A DNA stretch of 64,000 bases, taken from contig WTXD01000006.1 in the NCBI GenBank assembly GCA_022496205.1, forward strand, positions 744,001 to 808,000, read 5' to 3'. The DNA is from Gloeopeniophorella convolvens (lineage: Eukaryota > Basidiomycota > Agaricomycetes > Russulales). The notes beneath the pieces were generated by a model, which did not search any database, was not told the origin of the DNA, and saw only the letters and a list, made by a program, of their open reading frames with translations. Shown piece after piece: positions 34,359 through 45,459 of the stretch (the first letter of the stretch is position 1; the number at the start of each line of letters is the position of its first letter). A program made the translations under genes and the position numbers.

Positions 34359-36565
34359 ATGATGTACCCTTTCCTTCATTCCTTTTTTCTACTTATTCTC
34401 CTACCCAGCCAAGGCTATGCGCTGCCGCTCAGCATCTCTCAGAGGACGGTCTCCGAAAATGTGGCCACGAAACGCAGCTTCGAGTTGCCGATTCGGAGGA
34501 GGACGGTCGCGCGCACAGGAGAACCAATGAAGCGGGGAACATACTCAGGAAGCACGGGGCTCGGTGACTTCCTTGACTTGTGCGTGCTTTTCCTTCGCTT
34601 CCGTGCGGTGCCCTCATCTCATCCAACAGATTCTATACTGTCCCCATAACTGTTGGAGAAACCGTCACTGCTGTCAACGTTGGTGCGTGCCTCAAAATTT
34701 CGGACCCACTCCGGCTCACGGGCATCTCTTCGCAGACACGGGCTCCAGTGATCTATGGGTGGTGTCGGATGCATGCAAGACGAGCGTCTGCAAGGGCACG
34801 AACATGCTGCCATACCCCTCTGCGAATATGACTGCCGCGGGTGGTTCTGTCAACCTGTTGTACGGCGACTCAACGACGGGCACGCATGCAACTGGCCCTG
34901 TCGTAGAGGATACCGCGACCATTGCGGGGCTCTCGATGCCACAACAAGTATTTGCTGCCGTCTCGGACACAAATAACACCAGCGTCATGCAAGGGGCGAA
35001 TGGGATCTTCGGACTCGGGTTTCCAAGTGGGAGGTACGTCCTGACCGTCAACAGGCGATTCCGGTTGTCATAATTTGTTGCCAGCCAAGTGCAAGCTGCC
35101 GTTATTAATGCCAAGGTAGCTTCGAGCCTTTCGCCTTAAGCCGGTGTCCCTCTTAACGTGCGACCCTGTGCAGTTCAACAACCCACCTGCTACCGACGAC
35201 TTCGTTCTCGGCACTGCGTCTGATGGACCCCTTCTCTCGCGTCTCGCCATGTCTGGCTCTTTGGAGCAACCGATGTTCACGGTAAAGTCACCTACTCAAA
35301 GCCAAAGCTTGTCTCAATGTCGCTGCAGGTAATGCTGCAGCGTGATATCATCGATGTCAGTGGGAACAATGGAGCCTTGACCGTCGGAAAGCTCCCCGAT
35401 GGCGTCGACGACTCATCACTTACCTGGGTACCTGTGCGTTTGTACCGACCAGAGGATGGTGGGCTAAATCCACCAAAGTTTGCTCCCGATGAGGTCAGCT
35501 ATCCTACATCTGACAGTGTGTGTTGCTCTGACCCTGTACCTTTAGATCTACCCTTTGTAAGATGGAACTCGGTCACTGCGCTGGGCTCGATGGTGAACAC
35601 GTTTACTTCACAGCCGCTGGGAGGTCCCTATCGATGGCGTTGTGTTCGACGGCCAGCAGCTTCCAGCCTCAAAGTTCACTGGCTCGGGTTCTGGCCCCAC
35701 CGTTTCTGCTCTCCTCGACACAGTGAGTACTATCACCTGCGCCGCCCCCACCCTCCTGACATCTGTGTGCAGGGTAACAGTCTCATTCGCGGGCCAGAAG
35801 ACATCGTCGACTCTATCTTGCGAAGTGTCTCTTCGGCTTTTGCCTCAAACCCGAAAGCAGCCCCAACTTTCCCATGCGCGACCCCGCACGACCTTGCGTT
35901 CCAGATCGGCGGCAAGAACTTCTCCGTCGACCCTCGTGATTTCGTGTCGCAAAACCGGGCAGGAGACGCGACCACGTGCGTTGCCAACAACGTTGTTCCG
36001 ACGGACCCACCTGGCAATGGTGCCCTGTTCAGCTGGAGTTTGGGTGACCCCTTCTTCAAGTCGTACGTGCTCGGCATTACGGCTCCTTGCTACGATTCGT
36101 TGACCACGAGTTGCGGACAGCAACCTCGTCGCTTTCTATTACGGTAACCTGACGAACCCGTCCGTTGATCCACCACGGATTGGCTTCCTGTCCATGGTGC
36201 CGGAGAACGCAAACAACCTCGAGCAGGCCGATGTCGCTCAGGCAAAGGCAAACGGCGGCAACTTCGAGAGTGAGTACACACATGCCTCCATGTCAGGCAC
36301 GAGCTGTCGCTGACATCCATCGCGCGTCGTAGGCACGTCTCAGGTTGCACCGACGGGGGCCACGGGTTCCATCTCAGTATCCCCCACCAGTATTTCGATC
36401 CCTACAGTCACCACTACCCCTGCTTCCCTACCTTCGGGGTCGTCCGCCAATTCGCAAGCTAACACAGGTCCGTCAAACTCGTCCGGGCGCTCAATACACA
36501 CAGGGAGCGTTCTCCCCGCCATCCTTCTTCCTGCGGTCTTTTGGGTTTTTTCGGCATTTATCTAG
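34359..36565 (+). CDS. GPI-anchored pepsin-like aspartic protease (A1 family)
   Basis: Cell-surface endoprotease of 555 residues in eleven exons (34359-34579, 34630-34682, 34736-35033, 35085-35115, 35174-35281, 35329-35493, 35546-35556, 35614-35722, 35773-36062, 36121-36269, 36333-36565). A signal peptide (MMYPFLHSFFLLILL) precedes a basic pro-region. The catalytic aspartates are Asp92 in DTGSSDLW and Asp331 in DTGNS; both are completed by splicing. Two Cys pairs resemble yapsin-type disulfides. After the catalytic core comes a Ser/Thr/Pro-rich stalk and a C-terminal hydrophobic stretch (VLPAILLPAVFWVFSAFI) after a small-residue site, a typical GPI-addition signal. Exon 7 is only 11 nt. Probable roles are wall remodelling or nutrient release; specificity is unknown. 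Confidence 0.92.
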
Positions 36566-37034
36566 CATGTCTGATTTGGCATTGGACAATGAGAAAGATG
36601 GGGACCAGCATCATTGATTGTGTTCGCATGATGAAGCCTTATTTGCTGACATTATTCTGGAGCGATGAGCTGCAAATGAGCCTACTAGATCGTCCCTTGG
36701 TTGGATCAGGTTGCTCTTGATGGTAGATTGGCTGTCTGGCTGCCGGCACTCCCCACCAGTGCGGCGGTACGGGGTGACCGGCGACTGCGAGCATAGCTCT
36801 TCGAGTTATGTTCTTAGATATTTTGCGCACCTTATACGGACCGGGTTGTGTCATTACGCCATACACTTCCGGTGCAGTGCAGGCCAAAAAGACAATACAA
36901 TGTCCAGGATGCCGTTTGTTGGGTTCCATGAGATGGACCCGTGAGAGTGTGCTGCCATAAATGGCACAGCGGTCTTGCTGTCGGGTCAGGGCGCGAGCCT
37001 GAGCGTCTCCCGATTCACCAGCAACGTTCAACCA
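36566..37034. other. Intergenic, promoter of NDUFS4
   Basis: About 470 bases between two plus-strand genes. A 130-codon minus-strand frame (37031-36639) has no motif and is probably chance. Confidence 0.45.
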
Positions 37035-37771
37035 ATGTCTCTCCTCCGCGTCTGCTCGGAGGCCCTGGCCAAGCCAGCCACCCTCCGCATGTCAGTAGCG
37101 GCGCGTGCACTCTCCACAGAGTCCGCGGCGACCACCCCCACGACCAAGAAGGAGCCCTCGGAGATTGCACCGATCCCGCAGAAGGATGTTTTAAGTGCGG
37201 ATGCCACTAGCGGTGCCCCCGGTATGCCCATTGCACATCCCCGTATGCATTGAATAGGCTGATTTTGGTACCCTCTAGCTGAGCTTCGTCAGCGCGTTGT
37301 GCGCATCTTCCAGCCTACCCGCAACACGATGCAGAGCGGTGGAGCAAAAGGCAAGCGCTGGCGCATTGATTGGGATATTCTGCCGGGAGGTGGTCGTTGG
37401 GAGAATCCGTTGATGGGCTGGGCGAGCTCGTGCGTGCGCTGAATTGGTCCCGTATCCTTAGTCGCTGAAGACATTGGCAGGGCCGACTACGTCCAGGGCA
37501 CGCGGATCCAGTTCAGGTCCAAGGAGGACGCCATCCACTTCGCTGAGAAGCAAGGTGCGTGTCTACGCTGTTCCTTTGAGATGATGCTCACCATCTGCGC
37601 TTTGGTAGGCTGGGATTACTATGTGTAAGCTCAGCTGCGCGACTCTGGCTGTGAATTAGACTGACGATGAGTCACAGGCAAACGCCAACCCCGAGCAGGA
37701 TCCCACCGAAGAACTACGCGGAGAACTTTGTCTATAAGCCAAACAAGCTCCGCATCCTTCGCACCAAGTAG
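37035..37771 (+). CDS. NDUFS4: NADH dehydrogenase (complex I) subunit NDUFS4, 18-21 kDa
   Basis: Accessory subunit of the N-module of mitochondrial complex I. Five exons (37035-37221, 37279-37429, 37481-37554, 37609-37624, 37678-37771) give 173 residues. The N-terminus (MSLLRVCSEALAKPATLR...ARALST) looks like a mitochondrial presequence. The core carries VRIFQPTRNTMQSG, WRIDWDILPGGGRWENPLMGW, SADYVQG, FRSKEDAIHFAEKQGWDYYV and the conserved tail PKNYAENFVYKPNKLRI. Exon 4 is a 16-nt micro-exon coding for GWDYYV residues. Orthologue of Neurospora 21-kDa subunit, by memory of the family. Confidence 0.96.
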
Positions 37772-38771
37772 AATGTATCATTTTGAGTCAATTCATAATC
37801 CTTGTCAGTTTCGCCCCATCTGTCCGCTTCCCTCATATGTGGTGTCCTCTTTCGGGGCTTCTGCGGTCTGGTGTGCCTCGAAGCGAGGTGTAGAGTGGAC
37901 CCCGAATATCCAACCACGCTTAGAGCTCTCCATCATAGAGTCGACAAGGTAGTTCTCCGATGGCGCTCGTCTCTACACGGTCGTTACCTATGTAGTCGGA
38001 CATGAAGTGTTCGGGTACCTGCGAAAGGTTCGCTCCACATTGGCTCTTCACCGCAGGGCTCCGTGCGCGTGCAAGTCCCTGAACTGAGAACCACACTGCC
38101 TAGGTCAAACTCGCAGCTTGGTGCACTGTAGATGGTATCCTCCGGCAAACCGCTTGTCTTAAGAGTCTGTGTTTTCACTCCATGGAGTTTGATGTAAGAA
38201 TGTGGCCTGCAGCACTCTGTGAGTGACAGAGGAGAATATGGTGAGTCAAGACATACAGGATATTGCATGTATTTGCAAGCCCTCACGCTCTGCTGACGGA
38301 TGAACAAGACAGGGCACAACAATGGTATCGCCGATACCGTACTGCGCAGCCGCCTACATGTTCGGCCGACACGTCTGAACCCCACCTCGGATAAAACGCG
38401 TAACTAGCCACACTTAGAGCGAGCCTGCCGGAGCCAGTGCGTTACCTCGGCACCATCGGATTTCGGTGGATGTGATGCGAGTCTGCGACGTGGTGAGAGG
38501 GCATCAGTCAGCGTTGTCAGATAAGATGACTCCGAACCTCCGATCTGCCGTCATCTTATCAGATAAGAGAGCCATTGCCGCCCACCGCTCATTAGTACAC
38601 TCTTGATGGTTCGCTCCCCTAAAGTGAGCTCCGAACGTCTCATTTATTGCCTATGGACGAAGTCTAACGTGAATCCCTTAGCCGAACATGAGACTTATAA
38701 CGGCCTCGATATTCGGGACTGTCGCTCCCTTCCATTGCCGCACTGGCTCAGTCCCTCCCCGGCGCATCCGA
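37772..38771. other. 1-kb intergenic region upstream of the FSP1-like gene
   Basis: No gene supported. The left part should hold the NDUFS4 3' UTR. The right part contains a cluster of GATAAG motifs (38518-38567), annotated separately. Confidence 0.5.
38518..38567. promoter_or_regulatory. Inverted GATA-motif cluster
   Basis: CAGATAAGATGAC at 38518-38530 is mirrored by GTCATCTTATCAG at 38550-38562 (11 bases match as an inverted repeat), and AGATAAG follows at once. Three GATAAG/CTTATC cores thus lie within 50 bases, about 210-250 bases before the FSP1-like start codon. They could bind a GATA factor (nitrogen or iron control in fungi) or form a hairpin. Confidence 0.45.
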
Positions 38772-40159
38772 ATGGCTCCCCAGTCCAAGAAGAACATCGT
38801 CGTAGTAGGAGGAAGCTACGTAGGTATGCTCCACGTTCTTTTTTCTCTGTCTGTATCGGCTCGTGTTGACCATCATGGCTAGGCACTAGAGCTGCCGATC
38901 TCATTGCACAACGTCTGCACGACACGCATCGAACCATCCTTATCGAACAGCATTCTCACTTCCATAATCTCTTCGACTTCCCCCGTTATGCGGTTGTGCC
39001 AGGGCTTGAACACCAGGCATTCATCCCATACACTACAATGTTCACGCACCACCCGCCGGGTTCAACTGAGGTGTTGCAAGCACGCGTGACTGAGGTACAC
39101 CCGAACCATGTAGAACTGGACAAGGGCGACCCGGTTCCATATGAGTATCTCGTTATCGCCACTGGAATGCACCTTTCCCCTCCAGGGACGATGCCTGCGC
39201 AAGACAAGGCCGGAGGGGTTGCCTACCTTCAGGGACATCAGAGAGCCGTCGCTAGCGCCCAACGGATCGTCATTGTCGGGGGTGGCGCTAATGGTGTCCG
39301 TAAGTGCTTCCTGGAATGAGGAGGCTATGACCTCCTGATTGACGAGATGCTCTCAGAATTGGCTACCGATATCAAGGACTACTACCCCACGAAGTCGGTC
39401 ACGCTCATCCACTCGCGGTTGCACCTCATGAATACGTTTCGTCCGGAGCTGCACGATGTCATCATGAAACGCGCAAATGAGCTTGGAATCGACATCTTCC
39501 TCGGAGAGCGCGTCGATGTGCCGAAGGGTGGGTTCCCGCTCAGTAGCTCTGAAATCGATGTAGGGCTCTCCAAAGGACGTAAGCTTCGCGCCGACCTGGT
39601 CGTACGTCTGCATTCACCTTCTCTGGTGTGCCATAATCTGACGTCAGTCCGCTACTTCTGGTAGATTCTTGCGACAGGCCAGACGCCTCTTTCCGGCCCC
39701 ATCCGCTCGCTCTCGCCAGGGAGCATCGCTCCGGACGGCCTCATCTCCGTGCTTCCGACGCTACAGCTCGCAGACGCTGAATTCCCGCACATCTTTGCAG
39801 TCGGCGACGTTGCTGACACGCGCGAGCAGAAGAGCGCGCGGTACGGTGCGATGCATGCCCTCGTTGTTGCGGATAACATTGCGCGTCTTGCTGCGGGCGC
39901 CGGCGAGCCGTTGAGTGCCTTCTCTCCTATGCCAAAGGGTATACACATGACTCTGGGCATGGTACGTCCAATTTCTCGTTCCGCAGACACGCGGCAGACT
40001 GATGGAATCGGTTGGCAGACATGTCACGTTCTTTTCCAGGAATCAGAGGATTCAAACGGCGAACCGTCGGTCAGGCTGCACAGTGACGGCAGTGCAGGCG
40101 GTTCTAGTCTCAGGTTCTGGGAGAGCAAGGCCCCTGGATTGACAAATTACTATCTCTGA
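38772..40159 (+). CDS. AIF/FSP1-like FAD-dependent NAD(P)H oxidoreductase
   Basis: Flavoprotein of the pyridine-nucleotide-disulfide oxidoreductase fold, closest in layout to AIFM2/FSP1 (AMID) and fungal type-II NADH dehydrogenase-like proteins. Five exons (38772-38823, 38883-39299, 39357-39601, 39665-39961, 40040-40159) give 376 residues. The FAD motif IVVVGGSYVGTRAA is split by the first intron, the NAD motif IVIVGGGANGVQLA by the second, and ILATGQTP by the third. The late FAD segment reads FAVGDVAD. The CxxC of thiol-disulfide members is absent, which fits the AIF/FSP1 group. It probably reduces a quinone or another acceptor at a membrane, but that is inference. No targeting sequence is obvious. 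Confidence 0.85.
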
Positions 40160-40317
40160 TTAGCGTCGCGAGTAGTAACACATCTATCGGGGTCGACTAC
40201 GGTTGCGAGATAGGATACAGATGAGTCAGATTACGATGTACGTGCGAGTGGGAAGTGAGTATAACTAGATGCAACAGAGTGGATTATAAGGTCTATGATA
40301 ACGGTGCGCCAGCTTGT

Positions 40318-40818
40318 CTACATCAAGAACTCCGTCGGGCACCCCGGACCCCGGAACTCGACACTGTGCATCGCCGTGATATGGATGGCCCTCAGCTGCG
40401 CGCTCATCGACTTAGCAAAGTACAAGTCGGTTACAAGAACGAAGTACAACATCCCGGCGACGACTGTGAGCCAGATGTTGCTTTCCGAGATCGGAGTGGT
40501 CTTCTCGCCGAAGGCCTTGCACACCTTCCGCAGATCGGCGACGAACTTCATGCAGGGACAGCCCTGGGACGAGTCTGGGACGAAAGACTCCCGCAGCCCG
40601 TGAGCAAAGGCTGCGTGGCTCGCATCCTTCGCGAGCTCGTCACTGAAGAAAGAGAAGCGGGACTAGTATGGTCCATTTGGCTGGGAACGACGGAGAACAT
40701 ACAGACGGTCGCGCATGTAAGGCAAGAAGAGAGGGTCGATCCAGCGTGTGTAGATCAAATGGCGAGAGTCATTGACGTGGTGTAGAAGCGTCGCAAGATC
40801 GGGAGCCTTGGGTTCCAT
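40318..40818 (-). CDS. Small predicted single-pass membrane protein
   Basis: Two exons (40818-40703, 40642-40318) joined by a 60-base intron with a consensus GTATGT donor give 146 residues. The N-terminal part (MEPKAPDLATLLHHVNDSRH, WIDPLFLPYMRDRLDELAKD) is helical and polar. One hydrophobic segment, IWLTVVAGMLYFVLVTDLYFA, sits near residue 95. Three Cys residues cluster before it (GCPC and VCK). Without the intron the first exon ends in a stop after ten more codons, so splicing is needed. I do not recognise a family. Confidence 0.55.
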
Positions 40819-41829
40819 TGGTGTTATAGAGAGGAGTGAGGAGGTTTGTGCTATCCTCAGCAGAGCTCGAGCAGAAGCTTTTATGTCGCATCCTCCGTGT
40901 CGCTGAAAACACAGAGGACACACGAGCGTGTGCGTGTGGGTAGCTTGAACCTTTCACCTTCCGTTCAAATGCCATGGCAATCACTGTGGAGGTGCCACAA
41001 TCCAATCGACAAGAAAAACCCTGCACCAAAGCGTCTGTAAGAGCGAGAAGTGGCGGTGCGTGCCCAGGATACAATGAACATCATGAGAAAAAGAGGAGCA
41101 GACGTGAGTTTGTGGATTGCCAGCTGCATTGCAAGCTTGCCACGAGGCCAAGGACAACCAGCGCGAGTCGAGAGAAGGGACTGATGAATCGAAAGGTTTT
41201 GTTGATCAGACGTCGCTGATCGACAGTGTCTTGAATGTAACCTCCGAGATGGTGATGGACAGAGGGAGCATCTGCAAGACGAGAGGAGGGGGGGGGGTCG
41301 CTCGCTTGAGAGGCTCTGACAGCCTGACAGCGGCGTTGAAAGCGGTTGAGAAGCGCTGAGAGGCTCGGGTATTGACAACCGGTCGGCAAACTCGGCGTAG
41401 GCGAGATTCACGATGACTCCTCTCTCAGAACGGAGGCTCACACTGAATACAAGAGCAAGGCGGTAGAGTGGCAACGTCGACGTTTCGAGCTTGGTGTGCA
41501 GGATAGAGCTGTTGTTGGGTCCACTGGAGATAGACGTCGACGTGAGCAATCGTCCGCGAGAATCAGTGAGCGGCCGCCGCAGTGGAGGCTTGACGCACGC
41601 GTGCGGCGTGTAATCACCCAGAAGGGGTTCGGGCATATTTACCCTAGTTAACTGTCAGAGCCTGTCAGAGCCTCTCATGCGACTCTCAAGAGCTCTCGTA
41701 GGACAGGGGTAGGTTGTCAAAGCTCTCAGAGCTCTCAACAGGTGTCGCCGACTGTTGGTGACAACCTTGAATCCTTCGGATGGCCCTCAGACTCAAACTC
41801 ACAACCACGAGTTTGATCAATAGACACAG
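40819..41829. other. Gene-poor stretch with an inverted-repeat pair
   Basis: About 1 kb. A 223-codon minus-strand frame (41636-40965) has low-complexity Ser/Leu content, overlaps the left inverted repeat and the region before the small membrane gene, and shows no motif, so I did not accept it. A 10-G run lies at 41288-41297. Repeats of AGAGCTCTC and CTGTCAGAGC type occur around 41650-41740. Confidence 0.45.
41307..41677. repeat. Inverted-repeat pair bounding 371 bp
   Basis: TGAGAGGCTCTGACAG at 41307-41322 is found as its exact reverse complement at 41662-41677 (16 of 16). The right arm is preceded by a direct copy of CTGTCAGAGC (41652-41661), and a third partial copy (TGAGAGGCTC) lies at about 41358. 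It could be a MITE-like relic or a hairpin. No target-site duplication was established. Confidence 0.6.
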
Positions 41830-43977
41830 ATGAGCCAAGTACCATCCACACGAAATTGTGGCAGTCGTTCGGTTAGCTTTGACGACACTCGTTTACGTAA
41901 TAGCGCAGGGTCAGGTGACAGAACTACATCATCTGGGCGGCCTGAGTTTCGAGATGGGATTCAACGCGTTCGATCGACCAGGCCAGCCGCCGCCCCCGTA
42001 TATGCGGTTTCTCCTGGATCTTCTCTACAATTCTACCATATGGCTCTCGAAAAAAAACCATTCCAGTTCTGCTTCTCCGAAAACGTCTCTAGGATATCTG
42101 AGTATACAGCTCAAGATGATGCTAGGCGGATGTATACTCGCGTCTACTTTGCTTCTGGAGGCAGAATTTTACTGCGCGAAGATCAGCTCATCCCTGCTCT
42201 CTATTTCTACTACGGGCACGATACGATTAGCATCTCAAGTACTGGTTCTGGGAAGACGATGCAGATCGTCGTCGCGGCACTCATGAATCCTACCGACATT
42301 TTGCTTGTGCTCTCCCCCTTCTCATGGCTTCAGGACGCCATGGCACGCGCCGTTCTATCAAGCGTATTTTCATTATCCTCACGTAACACCAGGTGAACCA
42401 TCTTAATACGCTCCCTTACGCTGTAGACCTTACTGAATACGAATGCGACAGAAAATCTATGCGCTACAACACAACGTTGTAGTGGCTGCTCCAGAGCAAC
42501 TCCAAGAGATCGATGGACACTCGACGCGACTACAGAGGTTCATCGCTGGCGATCCTCACACAGGCTTGATTCCACGCATCAAAAGGCTTATTGTAGACGA
42601 GGCTCATCTTTCGCACCTCTGGGGTTCCTCTTTTGGCTCGCGTCCAGCATATAGTCCCGCCTGGGGCGACATAGGCTTGCTTCGTATCAAGTTGCACGTG
42701 ACCACACCTCTTCTTGCCCTCACGGCGACAGGTCCCGCCTCATATCGTTGACTCCCTTGACTCGTCTCTCCATCTTCGCCACGGCTTCAGTATTCAAAGG
42801 ACATCCTCCAACCGTCCGAACCAAACTTATGCTTGCTACCCCATCTTTGGGAAACTCCGGGACTTCAGGAACCTAGGCATGCTCGTTGACCCGGAACTAT
42901 CAGCTGACCCCGCTGCGACGCCGCGCGACTTGATAAATGCGACTCGGAAAACAGTAATATTCTCAGACGATCTTGATGTTATACAGGGAGGTCCAGGCGC
43001 TCTATATGCCATGTACCCTTCTTGGCTTCGCGAATCTCTTCGCGAGCTCGGATTCATCCAATTTTACGATGCCATAATGTCCGACCGTTACCACGAGCAC
43101 GTTTTCAAATCCTTCTGCGCCCCGGATTCAACCTGCAAATTTTTATTCGCTGGCAGCGGTTTCGCGACGGTAACGACATCTCGTCCCGAAAAGATTGCGC
43201 GCACTGACGAGCTGTACAGGGACTGAGTGGCGCCTCAGACATCGAGGTTGTCATCCAGTATGGGATGTGTCAATGGGTCGAAGACCTACTGCACCGCTTC
43301 GGACGTGGCGTGCAGCAGGAGCATCTACACGGGCTGTCTCTGCTCATGTATGATCCGGCGGCCCTCGATCTGTCCAAGCCACTTCCAAAGGAGTTGGTCG
43401 TTTCTGACACGATGAAGGACTACGCACGGTCTGCTGTGTGCCGCAGGGAATTTATTGCCAGGCATCTGGACGACCATTCGCGTGAAGGTGGGCACACGAG
43501 CACTCACGGCATGCGCCTCGCTATTACTGACGTCATCTCTTAGCTTTATCCTATGAGACCGACTTTTGCTGCGATGGAGACCACGCGGAATCGACCAGAG
43601 GGACCCGTGCCAAGTTCACCCTCCAAGATCACTTCCCTGGCCGCCTCCTGGCCGGGCCGCCGCCAAAGAAGCTCGTTAAGCGCGTGCCACCCCCACCGAT
43701 GCGCCCTAAGGACGAGCAAGAGCTACTCAAGGCGGCGATCACGAATCGGGCGAAGTCTGCAGAGCTCCAGGCAAAATTGCCGATTCCGACACCCATGCAC
43801 TTCATCCTACACACCCTCGCCCTCGCTGCACTCGTCCAGGCCGAGCCCTCACAGTTTCAGACGCCCAGGCATGTTACGTCCCTCCTTGAACAGACGGAAG
43901 GGTGGCACTATTATTATGCGCAGGATGTTTTCGACATTCTACAGCAATTCGAGTTGCAGAAAGGGATCTTTTCTTGA
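41830..43977 (+). pseudogene. RecQ-like DEAH helicase of the mushroom repeat family, frameshifted
   Basis: Superfamily-2 helicase of the RecQ-like type that is dispersed in many Agaricomycete genomes. Visible motifs: STGSGKT (motif I, near 42240), IVDEAH (motif II, about 42590), LALTAT (motif III, about 42720), TVIFSDD (about 42950), GSGFAT then VVIQYGMCQWVEDLLHRFGR (motif VI region, about 43250-43320). Two introns still splice cleanly (near 43171-43220 and 43488-43538), joining FAT|GLSGASDIE and SRE|ALSYETDF. Two points break the frame: one near 42445 between a VDLTEYE segment and RQKIYALQ, and one after LTAT at about 42730, where one extra base separates it from VPPHIVDSLD. The motif VI arginine pattern is also altered. 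I call it a decayed copy; sequencing error would be the alternative. Confidence 0.65.
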
Positions 43978-44185
43978 GACTCGACGACGGTACCACCCTC
44001 AAAGTGTAGATAAAACTAAATTGCAAAGGACTGTCTATCGTGATTCATGCTTTTGCCTAATTATACATGTTGTGCAAGATCAGAAAATGTAGAATTGAAC
44101 CGTATGGCGGGGTTAGTGAGGTTGAGGCAATGCAGATGGTCGATGCGATGTTTGAAGAATGACCCAAGGAATTATGAAATCCCGT

Positions 44186-45072
44186 TCATCGCCGCCTTCC
44201 CGTGGACATCGTCAGTAATGGATGGTCTCTAGGTGGTATCTTGGCGGTGGTTCCCACTCCGGGGTAGGTATCGGGAGAGGACTCATGAGTGACCACGCGA
44301 GCAGGGGTCCTATCCGAGGGCGCTATGAGTGCGGAAGCCATAGACGCAAATATGGGGCTGTTGAATCCGGAGGCCATCCATGGACCTGGTGCCAGGAGAA
44401 GCCGCAGGTCATCAATCACAGCAAGCTTGAGTCGCTTGGCACCTCCACGACGTAGTCTTACGCCACGCATGAGCGCAAGGAAGGTGCGCATGACCACTCG
44501 CACTTCGTAATCGGCGCGAGAGAGGGGGGGAGGCCGACTCGACGTTGTCCTCAGAATTTCTGTTACGGTGGCACAGGCGCGGTCAGGCTGTGTGATCGAA
44601 GAGACGGGAGGTCGTACCTTCGACGGTGATTTCCTGTTTCTGAGGCATGTTCAAAAACGAACGGAAGGCAAAGTTGAGGCGTTCAATACCCAGCAAACAA
44701 TTACACGCTGGTTGTTTTTCGGGCTCAGAAGGGACGATGCTGCGCAGTTCTCGATCGAGCTCTTTCATGCCTGCGTTGGAACTGACGGTTGCGGCATCAG
44801 CAAGAGGCAGAAGGTAACGGAATTGCGTGGAACCAGGCTCACATGAGGCCGCAGAGAAAGGTACGGAATTCGCGGGTAATATGGTCATTCCAGAGCATGT
44901 GCGCCTCGGGGAACTCAAAGGCGTGATTTCCATCGGGGAGGTCGAGCGCAGAGATACCCAGGTAAGAGGGTCTCGGATGCTTGAGCAGGTGTGCCATGAT
45001 GAGCGGAGAGGCTGAAGGGTGTCGGAGGTTGGCCATCGCTTGAGGGTTCTTATGAAGAGGCAACAGGGCCAC
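44186..45072 (-). CDS. Hypothetical protein, 255 residues
   Basis: Three exons (45072-44843, 44781-44618, 44559-44186) with 61- and 58-base GT-AG introns join in phase. The N-terminal part reads HLLKHPRPSYLGISALDLPD and AFEFPEAHMLWNDHITREFR, the middle GMKELDRELRSI and GIERLNFAFRSFLNMP, and the C-terminal part AKRLKLAVIDDLRLLLAPG. The composition looks like a folded soluble protein, with no signal peptide or membrane segment. An alternative start 12 codons in (MANLRHPS) is possible. I do not recognise the family. The gene lies next to the helicase relic, so it could be part of an old insertion or simply lineage-specific. Confidence 0.5.
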
Positions 45073-45459
45073 AAAGTAACAAAACGGGGATTATGATGTG
45101 GCATGGTAGGGTGTCAGGCGCGCCTGGACATTCCCGCTTTTGCTGTGGTGAGAGCGCGCGGTTGCCGCGTGTCATGGGACAAGCGACGGCCCTCAGACCC
45201 ATGCTTGTGGGTGATTCGGGGCAGAGACGGAGGAAGCAGGGAGGAAGAGCTGTGCGAGTCGGAGACGCGCCGAAGGAGAGGAGCGAAGCGGTAGCAGCGG
45301 GCCGGGAAACGTGAAGTGGTTCATGACGCTCGAAACGCACATTTGGAGCCGTCTGAACCGAGGCGGGTGCTTCGACCCTTCGCACACTCGCTCCAGTGCG
45401 ACGTCGACCCCAACCACCACTATACCCTCTCCCTACTCGATATCCCGCCCTCATATGCA
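45073..45459. other. Divergent promoter region
   Basis: 387 bases between the start codons of the hypothetical gene and the CSC1-type channel. Overlapping frames exist in several phases, but no gene or clear promoter motif was seen. Confidence 0.4.

Noticed and set aside
40965..41636. 223-codon minus-strand open frame
   Set aside because: Low-complexity Ser/Leu/Arg content, no motif, and it spans the left arm of the inverted repeat. Most likely a chance frame.
43150..43230. Third frameshift in the helicase relic near GSGFAT
   Set aside because: A GTAACG...TGTACAG intron joins FAT to GLSGASDIE in phase, so no frameshift is needed here.
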